Source of the DNA: Sphingomonas sp. Mn802worker | GTDB lineage: Bacteria > Pseudomonadota > Alphaproteobacteria > Sphingomonadales > Sphingomonadaceae | Assembly: GCF_000382485.1 (NCBI RefSeq) | Contig: NZ_AORY01000016.1 | Coordinates: forward strand, 1-64,000 | Direction of reading: 5' to 3' | Length of the DNA stretch: 64,000 nt | Translations under genes and position numbers: made by a program | Notes under the pieces: generated by a model | Told to the model about the DNA's origin: nothing | The model's input: only the letters and a program-made list of their open reading frames with translations | Database searches by the model: none | In this document: positions 9,257-18,303 of the stretch, one piece after another | How positions within the stretch are numbered: the stretch's first letter is position 1 | How the letters are laid out: every line of letters begins with the position of its first letter

Positions 9257-9590
9257 TGCTCTGCTGCCCGCCGAGCAGGTCGACCTCGTCGGTAATGAGG
9301 ATGATGCGGCGGCCGCCCATCCCCTTCGTCTGCGCGGTCGCCGCCTTCCACTCAGGTGAGGCGAAGGCGACGTCGAGCTCCGCCTGGTCGGCGAAGGTCA
9401 GCACGGCGTGCCCGTCCCAGCCCGGCACCTCGGGGCTGTCATAGTCCTTGGTCACGACGCCATGGCGATACGCAACCAGACCGGGCAGCACCTTGGCAGC
9501 ATCGGCGTGGGGGCCGCGCCACCATTCGGTGAAGCGCGCCTGCGTCCAGTCGGTCGGACGACTGGCGAGCACGACCATGCTGACCGCCAT
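9249..9590 (-). CDS. EthD-domain protein
   Basis: A small protein of 113 residues with the ferredoxin-like EthD dimer fold. Visible features are FTEWWRGPHADAAKVLPGL near the N-terminus, RHGVVTKDY, WDGHAVLTFAD and a C-terminal RRIILITDEVDLL. EthD-like proteins accompany cytochrome P450 systems and other degradation operons, mostly without a defined reaction. ATG 9590 lies four bases after the crotonase stop; an in-frame ATG at 9578 is an alternative start. Its place between a crotonase and an SDR says it serves the same pathway. Confidence 0.78.
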   Translation of the reverse strand: MAVSMVVLASRPTDWTQARFTEWWRGPHADAAKVLPGLVAYRHGVVTKDYDSPEVPGWDGHAVLTFADQAELDVAFASPEWKAATAQTKGMGGRRIILITDEVDLLGGQQSNG

Positions 9591-9594
9591 CGTC

Positions 9595-10425
9595 TTAGTT
9601 ACCCGTCCAGACCGGCTTGCGCTTTTCGAGGAACGCGGCAACGCCTTCCTTCGCGTCGGCCGAGTGATGGACGACGTTGCAGGTCATCGTCTCGAGCGTG
9701 ATCAGCGAGTTGGTGTCCGCATCCATGCCGCGGTTGAGCGCCATCTTGGTCATCCACATGCAGAACGGGCTCTTGTCGATCAACGGCGCGCAGAAGTCCT
9801 GGATCAGCTGCTCCAGCGCATCGCCGCTCGGCGCGGACGCGTTGCACAGGCCCCATTCGACGCACTCGGTGCCCGACAGGAGCTTGCCGGTCAGCATCAG
9901 TTCCTTCGACTTGCGCATGCCGATGTAGCGCGGCAGGCGGTAGATCGGCCCGGCACCGCCGAACAGCGCACGACGGATGTGGAAATCGCCGATCTTGGCG
10001 TCGTCGGCGGCAATGCCGAAGTCGCACGAGATGAACAGCTCGAACCCGCCGGCGACCGCATAGCCCTCTACGCAGGCTATCGTCGGCTTCTTCATGTTGT
10101 AGATCTTGTCGTAGGTGCGCGCGGAATCGATCGCGAGCTGGAGCGAGGTGCTCGATTCGTGCAGCACCGGCCCGACGAGCTGATCGAGGTCGGCACCCGC
10201 GCAGAAGGTGTTGCCGCGACCGCGGAACACCACCGCCAGTGCGTTCTTGTCTTCGGCGGCGCGGTCGACTGCGGCCTCGAGATCGCGCAGCAGCTGCGGG
10301 CTGACGCAATTGCGCTTGTGCGGGCGATTGAGCCAAATCGTGCAGATGCCGTTGTCGGCCAGCTCATACTGGATGACGTCGGTTTCCTGCGTCACCGGCT
10401 GCTTGTTCACATATTCGCTTGCCAT
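9595..10425 (-). CDS. Enoyl-CoA hydratase/isomerase (crotonase) family
   Basis: A 276-residue crotonase-fold enzyme. Both oxyanion-hole segments are recognisable (GNTFCAGADL and EGYAVAGGFEL), as is the KSKELMLTGKLL helix carrying one acidic residue. At the position where hydratases have the first catalytic glutamate (usually Pro-Glu), this protein reads FHIRRALFGG, so the acid is absent. An isomerase, hydrolase, or carbon-carbon-cleaving crotonase is therefore as likely as a standard hydratase. Start ATG at 10425, 35 bases after the CMD-like gene in the same operon. Confidence 0.85.
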   Translation of the reverse strand: MASEYVNKQPVTQETDVIQYELADNGICTIWLNRPHKRNCVSPQLLRDLEAAVDRAAEDKNALAVVFRGRGNTFCAGADLDQLVGPVLHESSTSLQLAIDSARTYDKIYNMKKPTIACVEGYAVAGGFELFISCDFGIAADDAKIGDFHIRRALFGGAGPIYRLPRYIGMRKSKELMLTGKLLSGTECVEWGLCNASAPSGDALEQLIQDFCAPLIDKSPFCMWMTKMALNRGMDADTNSLITLETMTCNVVHHSADAKEGVAAFLEKRKPVWTGN

Positions 10426-10460
10426 GATGTTAGCTCCCTCGAAGGTTGGTGTGTGATAGG

Positions 10461-11168
10461 TCAGGCGACTGGTTCGGCCACCGGTTCGAGCAGGCCGCCC
10501 ACCGCCATCCAGGCGGCGATGCCAGCCGCCGGAATGGCGCAGAGCGTCGCTTCGGCGATTTCCGCGTCACTGGCACCGGCGCGGCGTGCGCCGTCGACGT
10601 GGCGCGCAGCCATCGGGCTGTAGCCGGCGGCGAGGATCGCAAGCAGCAGCAGCTCACCGTGCTTGGGCGACAGCGGATTGGCGTCGATGCTGCCGCGGCG
10701 CATCAGGTAATAAGCATCAGCCGCGCGGGGCGACAGGCGTATCAGCTGTGCCAGCGGCGTCGGGATCGTGCCGAAATACTCGCGAAAATTCGCCTCCGCC
10801 TCGCCGGGCTCCGCCTTCACGAGCGCGGCATCGGGGGCGGTGTCGCCGAGCGGCACGCACTCCTGGACCAATGCCGCAAATTCACCCGCAGCCCCCTCGC
10901 CGCGAAGGCTGCTGAGCACGATGATGCCGGCGAGTGCATCCGTTACTGACAAGCCGAGCGCGACACCGCGCTTCAGCTCTTGCCGCGCCAGATCGGGATA
11001 GCGACGATCCGTCGCAGCAACGGCGACGAACAAGGCCTTCAGCCGCGCGGAAACTGCACCGTCGGTATCGATCACCGCGCGAAAATCGGCATATCCGGCG
11101 AGCGTATATGGGGCATGGGCACGCAGCAGCGCGACCTTGTCCAATGCTGTTTCTTCGTGGTTCGACAT
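10461..11168 (-). CDS. Two-domain carboxymuconolactone-decarboxylase-like protein (paralogue 1)
   Basis: A 235-residue, mostly helical protein with two CMD/AhpD-like modules (about 35-95 and 165-225). Each module holds the G-A or G-V-x-L segment and a terminal E-A-x-L helix. The AhpD redox pair CxxC is absent; only the second module keeps the histidine (RHVDGARRAGAS). It is clearly related to the protein at 29127-29822 (shared LFVA-A, SSxRGEGAA, YFGT, ADAYYLMR and DGARRAGA). Start ATG 11168 with AGGAG seven bases upstream. First gene of the leftward operon, directly behind an operator-bearing promoter. Function unknown; ring-opening, decarboxylation or isomerisation are possible. Confidence 0.8.
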   Translation of the reverse strand: MSNHEETALDKVALLRAHAPYTLAGYADFRAVIDTDGAVSARLKALFVAVAATDRRYPDLARQELKRGVALGLSVTDALAGIIVLSSLRGEGAAGEFAALVQECVPLGDTAPDAALVKAEPGEAEANFREYFGTIPTPLAQLIRLSPRAADAYYLMRRGSIDANPLSPKHGELLLLAILAAGYSPMAARHVDGARRAGASDAEIAEATLCAIPAAGIAAWMAVGGLLEPVAEPVA

Positions 11169-11187
11169 CGTCGCTCTCCTGTCGATC

Positions 11188-11216
11188 ATTGTGTCGACCG
11201 CCCGGTCGGGCGTCAA
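11188..11216 (-). promoter_or_regulatory. Leftward promoter with CGACC-N4-GGTCG operator
   Basis: Read leftward: TTGACG (11216-11211), two bases, CGACC-N4-GGTCG (11208-11195), and CACAAT (11193-11188) as a -10 candidate with a 17-base spacer. The operator fills the spacer. It would drive the eight-gene operon from the CMD-like gene to the OprB porin (11168 to 3631). Confidence 0.8.
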
Positions 11217-11284
11217 CGGGCTTTCTTCCACCTAACCCTAGTGACAGGGCGGCTGGTCGCATCAGTCATCAACTACGAAACACG

Positions 11285-11334
11285 TTGACACCCGACCGGT
11301 CGGTCGAATAGCCATGCTGCCGACCGAATGGTCG
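11285..11334 (+). promoter_or_regulatory. Rightward promoter with two CGACC-N4-GGTCG operators
   Basis: TTGACA (11285-11290) is followed by two bases and CGACC-N4-GGTCG (11293-11306), again inside the -35/-10 spacer. The -10 is weak (around 11307-11313). A second exact operator lies at 11321-11334, about where a transcript would begin. This promoter faces the ACAD-kinase-TonB-MFS-SDR operon. Its distance from the leftward promoter is about 80 bases, so one repressor could control both directions. Confidence 0.8.
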
Positions 11335-11387
11335 AACGATATGCCTGATCGCGTAGCGGACAACCAGCAGCGATCATCAGGGGATGG

Positions 11388-12629
11388 ATGATGAACTTCG
11401 AGCAGTCGGAACGATCGCTGGCGTGGATGGAGCGGGTACGCGCGTTCATGGACGCGCACATCATTCCCGCGATCCCGACCTATCACGCGCAAGCCGCCGC
11501 GATCGATCGCTGGACCGAAATCCCGCCGGTATTCGAAGAGTTGAAGGCCAAGGCAAAGGCGGAAGGGTTGTGGAATTTCTTCATGCCGCCGTCGGACCAC
11601 GACGACGAATATTTCACCAGCCCTGGGCTCACCAACCTCGAATATGCGCCGATCGCCGAGTTGATGGGCCGCGTCTCGTTCGCGAGCGAGGTGTTCAACT
11701 GCATGGCGCCCGACACCGGCAATTTCGAGGTGCTCCACCGCTACGGCACGCCAGCGCAGAAAGAGCGGTTCATGCTGCCGCTGCGCGACGGTGTCACGCG
11801 CTCGGCCTTCCTGATGACCGAGCCCGCGGTCGCTTCGTCGGACGCGCGCAACATCCAGACCGCGATCCGCCGTGACGGTGATCAATACGTCATCAACGGC
11901 CGAAAATGGTGGTCGTCCGGCGCGGGCCATCCAAGGTGCGACTTCTTTGTGCTGATGGGCAAGACCGATCCAGACGCCGCCGCCTATCATCAGCAATCGA
12001 TGATCCTGGTGCCGCGCGACACGCCGGGCGTGACGCTGGTGCGTCACCTGCCGGTATTCGGATACGATCACGCACCGCACGGCCATTTCGAGGTGCTGCT
12101 GGAGGACGTACGCGTGCCGGCGGAGAACATGCTGCTCGGCGAAGGACGCGGGTTCGAGATCGCGCAGGGCCGCCTCGGGCCGGGTCGCATTCATCACACG
12201 ATGCGCAACATCGCCACGATGGAGGTCGCGCTGGAGAAGATGTGCCGTCGACTGCTGACGCGCCGCACCTTCGGCAAGACGATCGCCGAGCATTCGGTGT
12301 GGGAAGAACGAATCGCGCGCGCGCGCTGCGAGATCGAGATGGCGCGGCTGTTGTGCCTCAAGGCCGCGCACATGATGGACACGGTCGGCAACAAGGCTGC
12401 GCGAGCCGAGATCGCGATGATCAAGATCGCCGCGCCCAAGATGGCGCAGCAGATTGTCGACGACGCGATCCAGGCGCACGGCGGCGCGGGCGTGACTGAC
12501 GATTTCGGCTTGGCCGAACTATGGGCGAACACGCGCATCGTACGCCTAACCGATGGCCCGGACGAGGTGCACGAACGGCAGCTCGCACGCATGGAGCTCG
12601 ACAAATACCGCGCGGAGCTGTCGGCATGA
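11388..12629 (+). CDS. Acyl-CoA dehydrogenase, ACAD10/11-type (LvaC-like)
   Basis: A flavin acyl-CoA dehydrogenase of 413 residues. [12 protein letters not shown] binds the flavin, and RRTFGKTI with [12 protein letters not shown] mark the C-terminal helical domain. Where ordinary enzymes have the catalytic glutamate in YEGT, this one reads TDGPDEVH, with aspartate in its place; that is the ACAD10/ACAD11 hallmark. The kinase gene follows with a four-base ATGA overlap, reproducing as two genes the fused domains of ACAD10/11 and the LvaC/LvaA pair. The expected reaction is elimination of phosphate from a phosphorylated hydroxyacyl-CoA to give an enoyl-CoA. ATG 11391 has better ribosome-site spacing than 11388. 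Confidence 0.88.
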   Translation: MMNFEQSERSLAWMERVRAFMDAHIIPAIPTYHAQAAAIDRWTEIPPVFEELKAKAKAEGLWNFFMPPSDHDDEYFTSPGLTNLEYAPIAELMGRVSFASEVFNCMAPDTGNFEVLHRYGTPAQKERFMLPLRDGVTRSAFLMTEPAVASSDARNIQTAIRRDGDQYVINGRKWWSSGAGHPRCDFFVLMGKTDPDAAAYHQQSMILVPRDTPGVTLVRHLPVFGYDHAPHGHFEVLLEDVRVPAENMLLGEGRGFEIAQGRLGPGRIHHTMRNIATMEVALEKMCRRLLTRRTFGKTIAEHSVWEERIARARCEIEMARLLCLKAAHMMDTVGNKAARAEIAMIKIAAPKMAQQIVDDAIQAHGGAGVTDDFGLAELWANTRIVRLTDGPDEVHERQLARMELDKYRAELSA

Positions 12630-13702
12630 ACGCGCCGGCGGCGATGATCGGCCAGACCGCGGCGGTCGCGCCCGGCACCGCGTTCGACGAGGCGGTGCTC
12701 GAGCGGTACCTTGCCGGCGCGGTCCCCGGCTTCGCGGGCCCGATGCGGGTGGAGCAGTTCCAGGGCGGGCAATCCAACCCCACATTCCTGCTGCACACGC
12801 CCGACGCGCGCTACGTGCTTCGGCGCAAGCCCGCGGGTGTGCTGCTCGCCTCCGCGCACGCGGTCGACCGCGAATACCGCGTGACCCGCGCCTTGTTCGA
12901 GGCGGGCCTGCCGGTGCCCGAGCCGCTGGTGCTCTGCGAAGACCTGAATGTCATCGGCTCGATGTTCTACGTTATGCGCCACATTCCCGGACGTGGTTTC
13001 TGGGACCCGCGCATGCCGACGCTGTCGCCGCCCGAGCGCGCAGCAGTGTACGATTCCGCGAACGAAACACTCGCGCGCCTTCACCTGGTCGATTATGGCG
13101 CGCTCGGACTGTCCGACTATGGTCGACCAGGCAATTACTTCGCACGCCAGATTTCGCGCTGGTCGCGCCAGTACGAGGCGTCGCGCACCGACGATCTGCC
13201 GGAAATGGACAGGCTTACCGCCTGGCTACCGGGCGCGATCCCGAGCGGCGATGACCGCACGACGATCATCCACGGCGATTACTCGTTCCACAACCTGCTG
13301 ATCCACCCGACCGAGCCGCGTGTCGCCGCGGTGATCGACTGGGAATTGTCGACGCTGGGCGATCCGCTGGGCGACCTGACCTACCATATGATGGAATGGT
13401 TCCGGCCGGAAGGCGTCGACGTGCGTGGCACGCTGCGCGGCGCCGATCTCACCGCGCTCGGCATCCCGACCGCACGCGATTACGCGCAGGCATACCGCGA
13501 CCGCACCGGGTTCGACGTTGATCCGACCCACCCCTTCTACACCGCGTTCAACCTGTTCCGGGTCGCGGCGATCCTGCAGGGTATCGCCGGACGCGCACGC
13601 GACGGCGTGCAGACCGCCGACAATGCGGGCGAGATCATCCAGCGCATCAAACCGCTTGCGCGCGCCGCATGGGCCTCCGCGCAGGAGGCGGGCGCGAGCT
13701 GA
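12626..13702 (+). CDS. APH-fold phosphotransferase (LvaA/ACAD10-kinase-like)
   Basis: A 358-residue kinase paralogous to 5060-6130. Motifs: [13 protein letters not shown] and YVLRRKPAG in the N-lobe, catalytic [14 protein letters not shown], metal-binding [15 protein letters not shown]. The ATG overlaps the stop of the ACAD gene by four bases. In the family, partners of this kind phosphorylate the 4-hydroxyl of a hydroxyacyl-CoA so that the adjacent ACAD can eliminate it. That is strong from context but inferred here. Not an antibiotic-resistance gene despite the fold. Confidence 0.87.
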   Translation: MNAPAAMIGQTAAVAPGTAFDEAVLERYLAGAVPGFAGPMRVEQFQGGQSNPTFLLHTPDARYVLRRKPAGVLLASAHAVDREYRVTRALFEAGLPVPEPLVLCEDLNVIGSMFYVMRHIPGRGFWDPRMPTLSPPERAAVYDSANETLARLHLVDYGALGLSDYGRPGNYFARQISRWSRQYEASRTDDLPEMDRLTAWLPGAIPSGDDRTTIIHGDYSFHNLLIHPTEPRVAAVIDWELSTLGDPLGDLTYHMMEWFRPEGVDVRGTLRGADLTALGIPTARDYAQAYRDRTGFDVDPTHPFYTAFNLFRVAAILQGIAGRARDGVQTADNAGEIIQRIKPLARAAWASAQEAGAS

Positions 13703-13772
13703 ACTGATCGCCATCACCACACGCCAACGATGATGCGACCCGCAGCGATAGCGGGCGACGAGGAGAGGCCGG

Positions 13773-16142
13773 ATGATCACAAGACCAAAACATTGGGCGC
13801 TGGGCGTATCCGCGCTGACGCTGATCGCCCCCCCGGCCCATGCGCAGACCGGCGATCCTGCGCTGACCGCTCCTGCTTCCCCCGCGTCTCCACCCGCACA
13901 AACGCCCGCATCGCAGCAGCCGGTTGCGGCCGAAGCGACGTCGACGCCCACGGCTACGGCAACGCCCAGCGACGATATTGTCGTCACGGCAACGCGCCGC
14001 GCCGAGCGGCTGCAGGACGTGCCGATCGCGGTGAGTGCGCTCGGGTCCGAGCAGATCCAGGCGCGCAAGGTCGATAGCTTTTCTGAAATCGTGAAGATTG
14101 CCCCAGGTCCGACCTTCGTGCCGGTCAAGGGCACATCGGTCATTACCGTGCAGATCCGCGGCCAGGGAACGATCAACGACTCGCCCGGTCTCGAGAGCCC
14201 CGTCGGGGTGTACATCGACGACATCTTCTACGGCACGCTCGCTTCGTTCGACGCCAATCTGTTCGACGTGTCGCAGGTGTCGGTGCTGCGCGGTCCGCAG
14301 GGAACGACCTTCGGCCGCAACGCGGTCGGCGGCGCGCTGGTCATTACCAACAACCTGCCCGAAATGGGCGCGAGCAGCGGACGCGCCAGCGTCACCGCGT
14401 CGGATTTCTCGGGCGGACGCGGCGGGATCGAAGCTGACGGCTTCATCAACGTGCCGCTTGGCGACACGCTCGCCGGGCGCTTCGCCTACGGGGTCAAGGA
14501 TGTCGGCGGATATCAGCGCAACCTGCAAACGGGCCATTACCTCGCCAACAACAAGGTCGCGGCGTACCGCGGATCGCTGCGCTGGCAGCCGAGCGACAAG
14601 TGGGACGTGGTTGGCAGCCTGTCCTACCTGAAACGCGGCGGCTACGGCGACGGACCGACGATCGTCGGTGACGGCTCGGTCGGGGCCGCGGTCAAGGCGC
14701 GGACCGACGGCGACCTGCACAAGGTACTGCTCGACGACGACGGTTATACGCGGCGCACGATCGTCGCCGCGCTGCTCAACGTCGGGTATGAAACCGGGAT
14801 TGGCCGTGTCAGCTCCATTACCGGTTATCGGTATCTCAAATCGCAACTGGCCGAAGATGCGGACGGCGGGCCCAATCCCGTCAACTATCCCTCGCTCAAC
14901 ACCAACGACGAGTGGCAGGTGAGCCAGGAGTTCCGCTTCACCTCCGATCTGGGCGGACCGTTCGACTTCGTCGCGGGCGCGTATTTCGGGTACGAGGACC
15001 TGAACCACAGCATCGTCTTCGGCTTCGACGGGCGCGACCCGAACCTCTACTTCTCCGTGCTCAACCAGGGACGCTACACACCGGGCCAAGTGTTTGAAGG
15101 TCAGATCGAGAACCGCAGCTTCGGCCCTTACGCGGAAGGCAAGTACAAGCTGAGCGACAAACTCTCGCTGACCGCGGGGCTGCGCTACAGCTACGAGCGC
15201 AAGACCGGCTACACCCGCCACATCGGGTCGTCGCCGTTCCAGGGCGGCGCTTATTACCAGCAACTGCCCGCCAACGACGACGCGGTCGACAGTTGGACCG
15301 GCTGGACCCCGCGCTTCATCGCCGAATACCGCCCGGTGCGCGGCAGCCTGTTCTACGCCTCGGCGTCGCGAGGTTTTCAGGGCGGCGGGTGGAGCTTCAA
15401 CGTCCGCACGCCCGCCGCTGCGGCGACCCCGCTGAAAGCGCAGACAACGTGGAGCTACGAGATTGGCACCAAGACCGATCTGTTCAGTCGGGCGTTGACG
15501 CTGAACGTCGCAGCGTTTCACGCCGACACGTCCGACCTGCAAGTTCGATCACAGGTCGACGGTGTGTTTCAGGACTCGAACGCAGGCGAACTTCGCGCGC
15601 GCGGCGTGGAGGTCGAGGCCGTGATCCGGCCGGCGCGCGGCTTATCGTTCGGCGCCAATTACGCCTACACCGACGCCTTCTACAAAAGCTTTGTCGGCTG
15701 CACTGCCGGAGGGCTCGACTGTACCGGCAATCAGGCACCGTTCACGCCGAAGCACGACTTTACCGCACTGCTCGACTACACCGCCGATCTGGCAAACGGG
15801 TCGTCGCTCGCCTTACACTTCGACACGAAGTTCGCCAGCGCGTTCCAGCTGGCCCCGACCGGGCTAGGACAACGCGCGGTGCCGCTGACCGAACGCAAAA
15901 ACGTCGCCAGCACGTCGCTGACCTATACGCCGCCGTCGGGTCGGTGGGACGTACGCGTGTGGGCGCGCAACCTTTTCGACAAGCAGTACGTGACCAACGG
16001 GCTGCAGTATAATTTCTACCACGTCACCCGCGCCGAAGTGGCGGCGACGCCCGGCGGACTCGGGGCCCTCGACGTCGAGCGCGTCAGCGTCGCGCCGCCG
16101 CGTCAGATCGGTGCCACGCTGACGTTACGGTACGGGAAGTGA
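13773..16142 (+). CDS. TonB-dependent receptor
   Basis: Second outer-membrane importer of the island, 789 residues. Signal peptide to about residue 24 (PPAHAQ), a Pro/Ala/Thr-rich linker, the TonB box DDIVVTATRR at about 67-76, plug domain with VLRGPQGTTFGRNAVGGA, and a barrel ending LTLRYGK. GAGGAGAG lies six bases before the ATG. It sits in the middle of the rightward operon and is followed after a short gap by an MFS carrier, so outer- and inner-membrane transport are encoded together. Confidence 0.93.
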   Translation: MITRPKHWALGVSALTLIAPPAHAQTGDPALTAPASPASPPAQTPASQQPVAAEATSTPTATATPSDDIVVTATRRAERLQDVPIAVSALGSEQIQARKVDSFSEIVKIAPGPTFVPVKGTSVITVQIRGQGTINDSPGLESPVGVYIDDIFYGTLASFDANLFDVSQVSVLRGPQGTTFGRNAVGGALVITNNLPEMGASSGRASVTASDFSGGRGGIEADGFINVPLGDTLAGRFAYGVKDVGGYQRNLQTGHYLANNKVAAYRGSLRWQPSDKWDVVGSLSYLKRGGYGDGPTIVGDGSVGAAVKARTDGDLHKVLLDDDGYTRRTIVAALLNVGYETGIGRVSSITGYRYLKSQLAEDADGGPNPVNYPSLNTNDEWQVSQEFRFTSDLGGPFDFVAGAYFGYEDLNHSIVFGFDGRDPNLYFSVLNQGRYTPGQVFEGQIENRSFGPYAEGKYKLSDKLSLTAGLRYSYERKTGYTRHIGSSPFQGGAYYQQLPANDDAVDSWTGWTPRFIAEYRPVRGSLFYASASRGFQGGGWSFNVRTPAAAATPLKAQTTWSYEIGTKTDLFSRALTLNVAAFHADTSDLQVRSQVDGVFQDSNAGELRARGVEVEAVIRPARGLSFGANYAYTDAFYKSFVGCTAGGLDCTGNQAPFTPKHDFTALLDYTADLANGSSLALHFDTKFASAFQLAPTGLGQRAVPLTERKNVASTSLTYTPPSGRWDVRVWARNLFDKQYVTNGLQYNFYHVTRAEVAATPGGLGALDVERVSVAPPRQIGATLTLRYGK

Positions 16143-16161
16143 CATGCGCGAAGGATCGACC

Positions 16162-17412
16162 ATGACCGAAGCACCGAGCGCAGGCGCGCGCAGGCTGGCC
16201 TTGCTGCTGCTGATCGTGGTGTCGGTGTTCAACTACCTCGACCGCACCATCATCTCGATTCTGCAGGTGCCGATCAAGCGCGACCTGTCACTCAGCGATG
16301 CGCAGCTCGGCGCGTTGACCGGTCTAGCCTTCGCGCTGTTCTACTCGACCTTGGGCGTACCGATCGCGCGGCTGGCGGATCGCTACAGCCGGCGCTGGGT
16401 GATCGCGGGATCAATCGCGCTGTGGAGCGCGATGACCGCGATCAGCGGCTTCTCGACCAGCTTCGCGGCGCTGGTGTTCTTCCGCATCGGCGTGGCGCTG
16501 GGGGAGGCGGGCAGTATTCCCGCGACCCACTCAATGCTCGCCGATTATTATCCGCCAGAGCGACGCGCGACGGCGCTCGCGATCTGGGGGCTCGCGCTGC
16601 CGATCGGCGTGATGCTCGGCTATCTGAGCGGCGGGTGGCTGGCGCAGGCGATTGATTGGCGCGCGGCATTGTGGATCGTCGGCGGTGTCGGCGTACTGCT
16701 CGCGCCCCTCATCCTCGCGCTGCTGCGCGAGCCCACACGTGGTCGCTTCGACAGTGGACCGGCACCCGCCGCGATGCCGGGGCAAGAGGGTTTGCGCGTC
16801 ATGGCGCGTCGACCCAGTCTGTTGCTGCTGTTCGCGGGCGGCGCGCTCAACAATCTGGTGCTGAGCGTCGCGCTCAACTGGAACGCGCCCTTCTACGCGC
16901 GGCTGCACGGCATGGCGCTCGGCGACATCGCCACCGCCTTGTCGCTGATGACGGGTATCGGTGGCGCGATCGGCATCTTTGCCGGTGGTTGGCTGACCGA
17001 TCGTATCCGCGCCGACACGCCTGAGCGTCGCCCGATCCTGACAGGCATCGCGCTGCTGCTGACCACGCCGGCGGCGTTGGTTCAGCTGCAGACGGCCTCG
17101 ACCGCCGTCTCGCTGGCGGCGGGTGCGATCACCGTGCTGCTGCTGTTTTTCTATTATGCGCCAATTATCGCCATGACGCAGTCGCTGGTGCCCGCATCGA
17201 TCCGCGCCTTCACCTCGTCGATCCTGCTGCTGAGCGTCAACATCATCGGCCTCGGTCTTGGGCCTTGGATGACTGGTATTCTGAGCGACATGCTAGGCGG
17301 CGGTGATCAGTCGTTGCGAACGGCGATGACAATCATCTCGTTCTTCGGACTGGCCGCGGGCGGGTGCTTCCTCCTTGCCGCGCGCTTCTACGCAAAGGAT
17401 CTGCGGAAATGA
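16162..17412 (+). CDS. MFS transporter, spinster-like
   Basis: Inner-membrane carrier of about 416 residues with 12 predicted membrane segments. The first helix and loop read FNYLDRTIISILQVPIKRDL, followed by the MFS loop motif GVPIARLADRYSRR and ALGEAGSIPATHSMLADYYP, the pattern of Spns-like transporters common in sphingomonad degradation loci. ATG 16162 has GAAGGA seven bases upstream; ATG 16144, two bases after the receptor stop, has none. Likely imports the substrate that the neighbouring TonB receptor brings into the periplasm. Confidence 0.88.
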   Translation: MTEAPSAGARRLALLLLIVVSVFNYLDRTIISILQVPIKRDLSLSDAQLGALTGLAFALFYSTLGVPIARLADRYSRRWVIAGSIALWSAMTAISGFSTSFAALVFFRIGVALGEAGSIPATHSMLADYYPPERRATALAIWGLALPIGVMLGYLSGGWLAQAIDWRAALWIVGGVGVLLAPLILALLREPTRGRFDSGPAPAAMPGQEGLRVMARRPSLLLLFAGGALNNLVLSVALNWNAPFYARLHGMALGDIATALSLMTGIGGAIGIFAGGWLTDRIRADTPERRPILTGIALLLTTPAALVQLQTASTAVSLAAGAITVLLLFFYYAPIIAMTQSLVPASIRAFTSSILLLSVNIIGLGLGPWMTGILSDMLGGGDQSLRTAMTIISFFGLAAGGCFLLAARFYAKDLRK

Positions 17413-18299
17413 CCAGCTGGGCAGACGGATGCGCCGTGATCACCGGCGCGGGTAGCGGCATAGGCGCGGCGCTGGCGCGAGAGGCCGCGGCGGCAGGCAT
17501 GAACGTCGTACTGGCCGACATTGCGGAGACCGAGGCGCAGGCGATCGCGGCCGAGATCGGTGCGGACCGTACGCTGGTGGTGCGCTGCGACGTGACGCGC
17601 GAGGGCGATCTGGTCGCGCTGGCCGACGCCGCTGAGGCCCGGTTCGGGCGCGTCGGACTGCTCTGCAACAACGCCGGGATCGTCCCGGGCGGACGCCATC
17701 GCCGCGTTTGGGAATATAGCGACAAAGACTGGCAATGGTCGCTCGGCGTCAACCTGAACGGCGTGCTGCATGGCATGCGGGTGTTCGTTCCCCGCCTCCT
17801 CGCGGCGGGAGCACCCGCGCACATCCTCAACACCGCATCGGTTGCGGGAGTGGTCAGCGGGTCAGGCTCGGCCTGCTACGGCGCGGCGAAGCACGCGGTC
17901 GTGCGCGCCACCGAGGCGCTCTACGCCGGCTTGCAGGAGATCGACGCGCCGATCGGCGTCACCATGCTGCTGCCGGGCCTCGTCGCGACGCGCATCTACG
18001 AGGCGGAGCGCTCGCGTCCGCCGGCACTGGCTCATCCCGAGGGGACGCCGCGTGAGTCCGCCGACCTGGAGGCAATGCGCGACGATCTCTACCGCAACGC
18101 AATCACCGCGGAACAGACCGCCCGAATCGCGTTTGACGGTATACGCCGCGGCGACTTCTACGTGTTCACGACCGACGCGTTCGATCCCGCGATCGCGGCA
18201 CGTGCCGACGCGATCCTGGCGCGCCGAAACCCGACGTTCGAGAGCATCGTCGCGATGAGCCGCAAGGATGCGGGACTTGCCGATACGAGCGAGCAGTGA
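17409..18299 (+). CDS. SDR family oxidoreductase
   Basis: A 296-residue SDR, longer than usual because of a C-terminal extension (about 45 residues with a Y-V-F-T-T-D segment). TGAGSGIG near residue 14, an acidic residue after the second strand (LADIAE, suggesting NAD), NNAGIVPGG, catalytic Ser in NTASVAG and Y-G-A-A-K. The ATG overlaps the transporter stop by four bases. Substrate unknown; likely oxidation of a hydroxyl group. Confidence 0.86.
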   Translation: MTSWADGCAVITGAGSGIGAALAREAAAAGMNVVLADIAETEAQAIAAEIGADRTLVVRCDVTREGDLVALADAAEARFGRVGLLCNNAGIVPGGRHRRVWEYSDKDWQWSLGVNLNGVLHGMRVFVPRLLAAGAPAHILNTASVAGVVSGSGSACYGAAKHAVVRATEALYAGLQEIDAPIGVTMLLPGLVATRIYEAERSRPPALAHPEGTPRESADLEAMRDDLYRNAITAEQTARIAFDGIRRGDFYVFTTDAFDPAIAARADAILARRNPTFESIVAMSRKDAGLADTSEQ

Positions 18300-18303
18300 C
18301 GCG

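Noticed and set aside
13647..15542. A 631-codon open frame antisense to the TonB receptor at 13773-16142
   Set aside because: The forward strand encodes a full TonB receptor with all motifs. The antisense frame has arginine-rich, motif-free composition as expected from high-GC codon bias.
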